Of a stretch of DNA of 5,020 bases, positions 1 through 5,020 are shown piece after piece; position 1 is the first letter of the stretch, and every line of letters begins with the position of its first letter. The stretch is from NCBI GenBank assembly GCA_029266295.1, contig JAQSXD010000468.1, forward strand, positions 1-5,020, given 5' to 3'. Position numbers and translations under genes: made by a program. The stretch is from Bacillota bacterium (GTDB taxonomy: Bacteria; Bacillota; Clostridia; Peptostreptococcales; Anaerovoracaceae). The notes under the pieces were generated by a model. It worked only from the letters and a program-made list of their open reading frames with translations, did not search any database and was not told the DNA's origin.

Positions 1-239
1 TTATCTTTAAAGAAACCGCCACAATAGGAATCCGTATGCGGGAAACGGAACGGATTATTCTCGATAGAAAGATCCGCACCGTAAAGACGGAACTGGGAGA
101 GGTGCGCGTGAAATTGGTTAGCGTCTCCGGGCTGGAGCGAGTCCAGCCGGAATATGAAGATTGCGCAAAAATTGCTGAAGAAAAAAATCTTTCGTTGAAT
201 GAAGTTTATGAAATTGTAAAAATGAAGTTTATGAAATAA
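1..239 (+). CDS. larC: LarC, nickel-pincer cofactor biosynthesis protein (C-terminal fragment, 5' end outside window)
   Basis: Only the last 78 codons are present, read from base 3 to the TAA at 237-239; the gene continues upstream of the window. The visible protein opens with IFKETATIGIRMRETER, continues with a basic stretch and a TELGEVRVK strand, then has the PEYEDCAKIAEE segment. This order (ETxTIG-R, a G-x-V-x-K strand, PEYEDC helix) is the pattern I know from the C-terminal domain of LarC (formerly DUF111). LarC is the CTP-dependent enzyme that inserts nickel into the pyridinium-dithiocarboxylate precursor to make the pincer cofactor of lactate racemase (LarA) and its relatives. An ATG at 36 is internal to this domain and is not a plausible gene start. 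In some lactobacilli larC is split and read through by a programmed frameshift; that region would lie upstream, so it cannot be judged here. larA, larB and larE are not visible. The stop is 14 bases before valS, suggesting co-transcription. The family call is from remembered motifs, not a search. Confidence 0.85.
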   Translation, partial: IFKETATIGIRMRETERIILDRKIRTVKTELGEVRVKLVSVSGLERVQPEYEDCAKIAEEKNLSLNEVYEIVKMKFMK

Positions 240-240
240 T

Positions 241-248
241 AAGAGGTG
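241..248 (+). promoter_or_regulatory. Ribosome binding site of valS
   Basis: AAGAGGTG lies 5 bases before the ATG at 254 and fits the Shine-Dalgarno consensus well. It fixes the valS start and occupies most of the 14-base gap after larC, leaving no room for a promoter, T-box leader or terminator between the two genes. Confidence 0.8.
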
Positions 249-253
249 TCACT

Positions 254-2686
254 ATGGAAAATAATCTGGCTAAAACGTACAATCCCAAAGATTTTGAGGA
301 TAGAATCTATGAGACCTGGGAAAAAAGCGGTGCATTTAAAGCAGAAAGGGATCCCAAGAAAAAGCCTTTCACCATCGTTATGCCCCCGCCGAATATTACC
401 GGACAGCTGCATATGGGTCATGCCCTGGATCAGACACTGCAGGACGTTCTGACCCGCTGGAAGAGAATGCAGGGCTTCAGTGCGCTTTGGCTTCCCGGAA
501 CAGACCATGCCAGCATCGCCACCGAAGTCAAGGTTGCTGACAAGATCAGAACAGAAGAGGGAATCACCAAGGAAGAACTGGGGAGAGAGGAATTCCTGAA
601 GAGAGCCTGGGAGTGGAAAGCGGTTTATGGAGGCAAGATTACCGAGCAGGTCAGAAAGCTTGGAAATTCCTGCGATTGGGAGCGGGAACGCTTTACCATG
701 GATGAGGGATGTAACAAGGCGGTCATCGATACGTTTATTAAGCTCTATAATAAAGGTTTGATCTATAGAGGAAACCGTCTGATCAACTGGTGCCCCAGCT
801 GCGGAACCTCACTATCTGACGCAGAGGTAGAGCACGAAGATAAAACAGGAAAGTACTATTATTTCAGATATCCGGGCGCAGACGGAGGCGAAGGGATCAC
901 CGTTGCCACCTCCAGACCAGAAACCATGTTCGGCGATGTTGCTATCGCTGTTCATCCCGAAGACGAACGGTACAAAGATCTAGTGGGAAAGAATGTCATC
1001 ATTCCTTTGATAGGGACCGAAATTCCTGTCATTGCAGATTCCTATCCTGATCCGGAAAAGGGAACCGGTGCTGTAAAAATTACGCCGGCACATGACCCCA
1101 ACGACTTTGAAGTAGGAGAGCGGCACAATCTTGCAAGCCCATCCTGCATCAACGCTGACGCATCAATGAATAAGCTTGCAGGCAAATATGAGGGAATGAA
1201 TCGTTTTGACTGCAGAAAGGCCTGGGTCAAGGATCTGGAAGAAGCCGGTTATCTGGTTAAGGTTGAGGATAAGGTAATCCCCATCGGCGGCTGTTATCGT
1301 TGTGATACTGTAATCGAACCCATGCTGTCAGATCAGTGGTTCGTTAAAATGCACGAGCTGGCACAGCCTGCCATCGAAGCGGCAAAAACAAAGGATCTGA
1401 TCCATGTGCCGGAGCGTTTTGAGAAGACTTATCTGCATTGGCTTGAAAATATCAGAGATTGGTGTATTTCCAGACAGCTTTGGTGGGGACATAGAATTCC
1501 TGCCTTCTATTGTGAGGAATGCGGGGAAATGATGGTATCTGCGCAGGCCCCTGACACCTGTGGCAAATGCGGAAGCACAAACCTCAAACAGGATGAGGAT
1601 GTACTGGATACCTGGTTTAGCTCTGCCCTTTGGCCTTTCTCAACCCTGGGATGGCCAGAACAAACGGAAGATCTAAAGTATTTCTTCCCAACAGACGTAC
1701 TGGTAACGGGTTATGATATCATCTTTTTCTGGGTTGTCAGAATGGTGTTTTCCAGTCTGGAACTAATGGGAGAAGTGCCCTTTAAATATGTCTATGTTCA
1801 CGGTCTTGTTCGTGATGCGGAAGGCCGTAAGATGAGTAAATCTCTCGGAAATGGAATTGATCCGCTGGAAATCATTGATCTGTACGGAGCCGACGCACTG
1901 CGGTTTATGCTGATGACGGGGATTACTGCGGGCAACGACATGAGATTTAAGACCGATAAGCTGGAATCCAGCAGAAATTTTGCCAACAAGCTTTGGAATG
2001 CATCACGATTTGTCATCATGAATCTTCAAGATGAAGAAGGTAATTTCAAAGAGGTGGCAGGCGACGCTGCCGGCGTGGAAACGCTTGCTTTGAAGGATGA
2101 AGATAAATGGATTCTGTCCAAGGTAAACGAAGCGGTTAAAGAAGCCACCGCCAATATGGATAAGTTTGAACTTTCCCTGGCAGCCCAGAAGGCATACGAG
2201 CTGATCTGGAATGAATACTGCGACTGGTACATTGAACTGGTCAAGGGTAGATTATACGGCGATGATGAAGAGGACAAGAAGGTTGCAAGGTATGTGCTTG
2301 TGAGAGCGCTGAAAGATATGCTCAAGCTGCTGCATCCTTTTATGCCTTTTATTACAGAAGAAATTTGGAGCTTCCTGCCAAAGACACGTTCTGCCAATGC
2401 AGGTTCTGCAGAGCCTGTTGCAGACTTCCTCATCAAGGAAAGCTGGCCGATTTATGACAGCGCACTGACCTTTGAGGCGGAAGTGAAGAAGCTGGAGCTT
2501 ACTATGGAAGCGATCCGCAGCATCAGAAATATTCGTGCGGAAGCAGAGGCTGCACCATCCAGAAAGCTGCGCGCTGTGATTCTCTCCTCCGGAAGAGAGT
2601 TGGAAGATATCAAGGACGGCGAACGCTATATCAAGAGCCTCGCTAATATTACTGAAATTCACTTCACTACTGAGACTGGATTATAA
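254..2686 (+). CDS. valS: Valyl-tRNA synthetase, prematurely ended by a frame change near the C-terminus
   Basis: Cytoplasmic class Ia aminoacyl-tRNA synthetase that joins valine to tRNA-Val using ATP. The ATG at 254 has a strong ribosome binding site and gives a family-typical N-terminus. Features in order: PPPNITGQLHMGH with the HIGH-type signature HMGH at residues 53-56; the CP1 editing domain that hydrolyses mischarged threonyl-tRNA, with TSRPET at 219-224 and ITPAHDPNDF at 276-285; WLENIRDWCISRQLWWGHRIP and DVLDTWFSSALWPF; KMSKS at 526-530; and the anticodon-binding helical domain with DKWIL from 617, CDWYIE from 656 and LLHPFMPFITEEIW from 692. CxxC pairs at 180/183, 347/350, 420/423 and 436/439 look like zinc knuckles; the last two are absent from the B. 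subtilis enzyme as I remember it. The frame ends at residue 810 just after SLANITEIHFTTETGL, whereas relatives continue for about 90 residues. The missing tail is coded in another frame right after the stop. The catalytic, editing and most of the anticodon-binding parts are intact. Whether this sequence makes a working enzyme is unclear. Confidence 0.93.
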   Translation: MENNLAKTYNPKDFEDRIYETWEKSGAFKAERDPKKKPFTIVMPPPNITGQLHMGHALDQTLQDVLTRWKRMQGFSALWLPGTDHASIATEVKVADKIRTEEGITKEELGREEFLKRAWEWKAVYGGKITEQVRKLGNSCDWERERFTMDEGCNKAVIDTFIKLYNKGLIYRGNRLINWCPSCGTSLSDAEVEHEDKTGKYYYFRYPGADGGEGITVATSRPETMFGDVAIAVHPEDERYKDLVGKNVIIPLIGTEIPVIADSYPDPEKGTGAVKITPAHDPNDFEVGERHNLASPSCINADASMNKLAGKYEGMNRFDCRKAWVKDLEEAGYLVKVEDKVIPIGGCYRCDTVIEPMLSDQWFVKMHELAQPAIEAAKTKDLIHVPERFEKTYLHWLENIRDWCISRQLWWGHRIPAFYCEECGEMMVSAQAPDTCGKCGSTNLKQDEDVLDTWFSSALWPFSTLGWPEQTEDLKYFFPTDVLVTGYDIIFFWVVRMVFSSLELMGEVPFKYVYVHGLVRDAEGRKMSKSLGNGIDPLEIIDLYGADALRFMLMTGITAGNDMRFKTDKLESSRNFANKLWNASRFVIMNLQDEEGNFKEVAGDAAGVETLALKDEDKWILSKVNEAVKEATANMDKFELSLAAQKAYELIWNEYCDWYIELVKGRLYGDDEEDKKVARYVLVRALKDMLKLLHPFMPFITEEIWSFLPKTRSANAGSAEPVADFLIKESWPIYDSALTFEAEVKKLELTMEAIRSIRNIRAEAEAAPSRKLRAVILSSGRELEDIKDGERYIKSLANITEIHFTTETGL

Positions 2687-2888
2687 AGCAGAATACGAGC
2701 GTCTCCAGAAGGAAACAGCAAGGCTTACCGGAGAAGTAGCCAGAATCAGCGGAAAACTTGCGAACGAAGGCTTTGTTAGCAAAGCTCCTGCAAAGGTGAT
2801 TGAAGACGAGAGAGAGAAGCTTCAGAAATATGAAGATATGCTCGTTAAGGTCACAGAACGTCTTCAGCTGGTGGAAAAAAAGCTGTGA
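2679..2888 (+). pseudogene. valS: Displaced C-terminal coiled-coil tail of valS, out of frame with the main reading frame
   Basis: Read from base 2679 in the frame one base ahead of the main valS frame, this gives 69 codons ending at TGA 2886-2888. It begins DYKAEYERLQKETARL, then has LANEGFVSKAPAKVIEDE and ends LVEKKL. This is the classic ValRS C-terminal coiled coil: the ERLxKE heptads, the near-invariant LxNEGFxxKAPxxVxxxE segment, then a final helix. The arm contacts the elbow of tRNA-Val in known structures. It has no start codon or ribosome binding site of its own near its beginning, so it should be read as part of valS and not as a separate gene. Compared with B. subtilis ValS from memory, the segment between the last in-frame residues (ITEIHFTTET) and this tail, of the type APEKAMTAVV...FLPLEGL, is lacking, about 22-26 residues. 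Both the frame change and the missing block are explained by one deletion of length 3n+2. Confidence 0.88.
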
Positions 2889-2900
2889 ATCATATGTTCA

Positions 2901-2908
2901 AAAAGGAT
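2901..2908 (+). promoter_or_regulatory. Ribosome binding site supporting the ATG 2915 start of folC
   Basis: AAAAGGAT includes AAGGA, which matches the Shine-Dalgarno core, and lies 6 bases before the ATG at 2915. The alternative starts GTG 2885 and ATG 2894 have weaker upstream sequence (a GGTGG well upstream of the GTG, nothing good for the ATG). This site lies downstream of the ancestral valS stop. Confidence 0.6.
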
Positions 2909-2914
2909 AGAAGA

Positions 2915-4231
2915 ATGACCTATCAAGAGACGCTGGATAAGATCCACAGCTTCCAAAAATTCGGAAATCGACTCGGTTTGGAGCGAATGACCAAGCTGAT
3001 GGAACTGCTCGGCAATCCACAAGAGCGCATGAATATCATTCATGTGGCAGGAACAAACGGAAAAGGATCTGTCTGCAGATACCTTTATTCTGTGCTTCAA
3101 GAAAACGGCTATAGAACGGGTCTTTACACGTCACCATTTCTGGAGCGCTTTACGGAAAGAATTGAATTTGACGGTTCGGAAATCTCGGAGGAAGATTTAA
3201 TCAGCTATACAAAGCTGGTTCTGGAAAAAGTAGATCAAATGCTTGAGGAAGGGATGGAATCCCCTACGGAATTCGAACTGATTACTGCAATTGCATTCCT
3301 CTATTTCGCTGAACAGGACATGGATTACCTTGTTCTTGAGGTCGGCCTTGGAGGCATTGGCGATTCAACAAATATGATGAGTAAACCTGCTGCATCGGTG
3401 ATTACCTCCATATCCTTTGATCACACAGAATATTTGGGAGATACGCTGGAGAAGATTGCAGTCCAGAAGGCAGGTATTATCAAACTTGGCGTTCCGGTGA
3501 TCCTTCTCGTGGAAGATGAGGGCGCTAGGGGTGCAATCGTGGGAATTGCAGAGGAAAAGGGAGCACCGGTATACAATGCAGCGAATGCGGTGTATCAGAT
3601 CAGAGAAAGAAAGAGCTCCGGCTATACCTTTGATACCGTCATTCGCGGTACTTCCTATGAAGGACTGACCATCTCCATGCTGGGGCGGCATCAGATTAGG
3701 AATGCGATCTGTGCCCTTACCGTTCTTGAAGTACTAAAAAACGAAAAACGAATTCATCTGGACAAGGAGAAAACCTATCTAGGTTTTCTGAAGGCAAAAC
3801 AGACCGGCCGCTTTGAGATTATGAGCACCAATCCTTATGTCATTATTGACGGAGCTCATAATGAAGCAGGTGCGGCAGCCTTAGCTCTGGCAGTTAAGGA
3901 TCACTTCCCAACAGAGAAAATCCTCATGGTTATGGGGATGCTGGCTGACAAAAAAATTGACAAGCTGGGTGAGATTTTTGGGATGATAACGGATGAGTTT
4001 ATTGCAACGGAACCAGACAGCCCGCGGAAGCTGGCTGCCTCGGTATTGTGTGAAGCGCTTCAGAAAGCAGGAAAACAGTGTATCGCTGTTTCTGACCCTG
4101 TGGAAGCTTGCAGATACGCCGCCGGTCTGGATCAATATGATGTTATCCTGTTTGCCGGCTCACTTTATTTAATTGGGAAGGTTAGGGGGATATTAAGCCG
4201 TGAAAAAGAACAAAGTTCTTCTGTTTTATAA
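2915..4231 (+). CDS. folC: Bifunctional dihydrofolate synthase / folylpolyglutamate synthase
   Basis: Cytoplasmic Mur-ligase-family enzyme that adds glutamate to dihydropteroate and/or extends the polyglutamate tail of folates using ATP, in one-carbon metabolism. With the ATG at 2915 the protein is 438 residues, close to the usual 420-440. Visible in order: the N-terminal MTYQETLDKIH and GLERMTKLMELLGNP; the P-loop GTNGKGS at 46-52; YTSPF at about 71-75; EVGLGG at 142-147; the metal-site region DH at 169-170; QKAGI with K185, the lysine that is carbamylated in relatives; the C-terminal domain motif DGAHN at 312-316; and GSLYLIGKVR near the end. Two usually conserved residues differ: GLGGR-x-D-x-TN reads GLGGIGDSTN, and EKAGI reads QKAGI. 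The same frame extends up to GTG 2885, which overlaps the displaced valS stop by four bases (GTGA), and includes ATG 2894. I prefer 2915 because the homologous N-terminus begins there and the ribosome binding site fits. valS-folC adjacency is common in Firmicutes. Dual versus single activity cannot be decided from sequence. Confidence 0.94.
   Translation: MTYQETLDKIHSFQKFGNRLGLERMTKLMELLGNPQERMNIIHVAGTNGKGSVCRYLYSVLQENGYRTGLYTSPFLERFTERIEFDGSEISEEDLISYTKLVLEKVDQMLEEGMESPTEFELITAIAFLYFAEQDMDYLVLEVGLGGIGDSTNMMSKPAASVITSISFDHTEYLGDTLEKIAVQKAGIIKLGVPVILLVEDEGARGAIVGIAEEKGAPVYNAANAVYQIRERKSSGYTFDTVIRGTSYEGLTISMLGRHQIRNAICALTVLEVLKNEKRIHLDKEKTYLGFLKAKQTGRFEIMSTNPYVIIDGAHNEAGAAALALAVKDHFPTEKILMVMGMLADKKIDKLGEIFGMITDEFIATEPDSPRKLAASVLCEALQKAGKQCIAVSDPVEACRYAAGLDQYDVILFAGSLYLIGKVRGILSREKEQSSSVL
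4184..4190 (+). promoter_or_regulatory. Ribosome binding site of the lipid kinase gene, inside the folC 3' end
   Basis: AGGGGGA ends 9 bases before the GTG at 4200 and lies wholly within folC coding sequence. It supports the GTG as the true start of the next gene and implies translational coupling to folC. No other start with a comparable site lies nearby in this frame. Confidence 0.7.
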
Positions 4232-5020
4232 CCCGCATGCGGGAAACGGTTTATTCAAAAACAATCTGGATCTGATTATTGAGAAATTTCAAAAGCGAAA
4301 GCTTTATGTTGTGCCGGTCAGAGCCGATCGCAAGGGGATTCTCAATGAAGTTATGAGAGATCTCAATCCGAAGGAATATCGGAAGGTAATCGCTGCTGGA
4401 GGAGATGGAACGATCAATGTTTTGATTAATACCATGCTAGAACACAAGATTGATCTGCCCATCGCAATCTTCCCATCGGGGACGGCCAATGATTTTGCAT
4501 ACTATTTTGACTTACCCCATGATATCGACAGCATGGTTAAAATTGCGCTGGAAGAACACTATACCTGTGCCGATATTGGCAAGGTCAACGATCGGTATTT
4601 TGTCAACGTTGCAGCTATGGGATTTTTGGTGGATGTGAGCCAGAAGACGGATCCCAATATTAAAAACACGCTGGGCGTCATTTCCTATTATTTAAAGGGT
4701 GTAAGCGAAATTCCCAATCTAAAGCCGATTAATGTTAAAATAACCAGCGATGCTTATACTGCAGAAGACAAAATCTACTTTATGCTGGTAATGAACGGAA
4801 GATCAGCAGGAGGATTCAAAAGAATTGCTCCCATGGCCGAAGTCAATGACGGCTTGCTTGACGTCATGCTGTTTAAGGAAATGCCGATTCGTGATTTAGC
4901 TCCACTTCTGTTCAATGTTATGACTGGCAAGCACACTGAGAATAAAAACGTGATATTTTTTCAGACGAGGAAACTGTACGTAGAATCGGATCAAAATGTT
5001 GGGACAGATGTTGATGGAGA
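4200..5020 (+). CDS. Diacylglycerol kinase/YegS-family lipid kinase (3' end outside window)
   Basis: The gene is open from GTG 4200 to the window edge, 273 complete codons with no stop; family members are usually about 290-310 residues, so some 20-35 residues are missing at the right. The protein belongs to the DAGK catalytic-domain family (DgkB, YegS, BmrU and sphingosine-kinase-like proteins), which phosphorylates membrane lipids such as diacylglycerol with ATP at the inner face of the membrane. Motifs: LLFYNPHAGNG at about 7-17, the nucleotide-binding NPxAG; AAGGDGTINVLIN at 65-77 with the GGDGT signature; PSGTANDFA at 92-100; ADIGKVNDRYFVNVAAMGF at about 124-142; then NGRSAGGF, NDGLLDVMLF and, at the edge, TDVDGE, which is the usual late D-G-E motif. 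No transmembrane segment is evident. The start has a strong ribosome binding site and overlaps folC by 32 bases. In Gram-positive bacteria such kinases recycle diacylglycerol from lipoteichoic acid synthesis, but the exact lipid cannot be told here, so I give no symbol. Confidence 0.9.
   Translation, partial: MKKNKVLLFYNPHAGNGLFKNNLDLIIEKFQKRKLYVVPVRADRKGILNEVMRDLNPKEYRKVIAAGGDGTINVLINTMLEHKIDLPIAIFPSGTANDFAYYFDLPHDIDSMVKIALEEHYTCADIGKVNDRYFVNVAAMGFLVDVSQKTDPNIKNTLGVISYYLKGVSEIPNLKPINVKITSDAYTAEDKIYFMLVMNGRSAGGFKRIAPMAEVNDGLLDVMLFKEMPIRDLAPLLFNVMTGKHTENKNVIFFQTRKLYVESDQNVGTDVDG

Noticed and set aside
36..48. 13-base repeat ATGCGGGAAACGG shared with 4237-4249
   Set aside because: The copies lie in different reading contexts of unrelated genes (MRET in LarC, HAGNG in the kinase), have no common flanks, and one of them codes for a conserved motif. 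Chance similarity is the simplest explanation.
206..508. Antisense open frame of 100 codons opposite larC/valS
   Set aside because: It lies opposite well-supported coding sequence, has no recognisable motif, and is the expected by-product of codon usage on the + strand.
2026..2662. Two overlapping antisense open frames of 136 codons opposite the valS 3' region
   Set aside because: They overlap each other and the conserved anticodon-binding domain of valS; their serine- or cysteine-rich composition is typical of reverse-strand shadows.
2681..2690. Programmed +1 frameshift at the valS stop (TTA TAA AGC) that would rejoin the coiled-coil tail
   Set aside because: Skipping one base at the TAA does give an open frame into the tail, but the result would still lack about 22-26 conserved residues. 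There is no recognisable stimulatory site such as the CTT TGA with an upstream Shine-Dalgarno seen in prfB. A deletion explains both defects.
2687..2914. A separate small gene between valS and folC
   Set aside because: The open frame here is the recognisable ValRS C-terminal tail; it lacks its own start and ribosome binding site near its beginning.
3365..4135. Antisense open frames opposite folC
   Set aside because: They run against strongly conserved FolC motifs, with no ribosome binding site or known domain that I can see.
4450..4638. A 62-codon + strand open frame inside the lipid kinase gene
   Set aside because: It is out of frame with the GGDGT/GTAND-bearing kinase reading frame that covers the same bases and has no recognisable features.

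Overview
The window looks like a stretch of a low-to-medium GC Gram-positive chromosome, most likely an anaerobic member of the Clostridia. The grounds are the gene content and order (valS directly followed by folC, an arrangement I know from Bacillus subtilis and other Firmicutes), the A/G-rich Shine-Dalgarno sites, the use of GTG starts, and a valyl-tRNA synthetase with extra cysteine pairs. The genus cannot be fixed from this sequence alone.

All genes are on the + strand and form one tightly packed, operon-like run with no intergenic gap over 14 bases. From left to right: the 3' end of larC (nickel-pincer cofactor synthesis, bases 1-239, 5' end outside the window); valS (valyl-tRNA synthetase, start at 254); folC (dihydrofolate/folylpolyglutamate synthase, about 2915-4231); and the 5' portion of a diacylglycerol kinase/YegS-family lipid kinase gene (4200 to the window edge). 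No tRNA, rRNA, mobile element, CRISPR array, rho-independent terminator or convincing internal promoter is visible.

The one clear anomaly is in valS. The reading frame starting at 254 stops at 2686 after 810 codons, short of the roughly 880 usual for the family. The typical ValRS C-terminal coiled-coil tail is still present immediately downstream in another frame (2679-2888). The conserved segment that should join the two parts, roughly 22-26 residues, is missing. This fits a deletion of about 65-80 bases (length 3n+2) and not a simple one-base error. It may be a real mutation or an assembly artefact. The displaced tail still ends in a GTGA overlap with a possible folC start, so the ancestral gene ended at 2888.

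The genes are housekeeping functions that do not form one pathway: protein synthesis (valS), one-carbon metabolism (folC), membrane lipid phosphorylation (lipid kinase) and cofactor assembly (larC). They seem linked by co-transcription and translational coupling. I found no evidence of a previously undescribed system; the broken valS C-terminus is the observation most worth checking.
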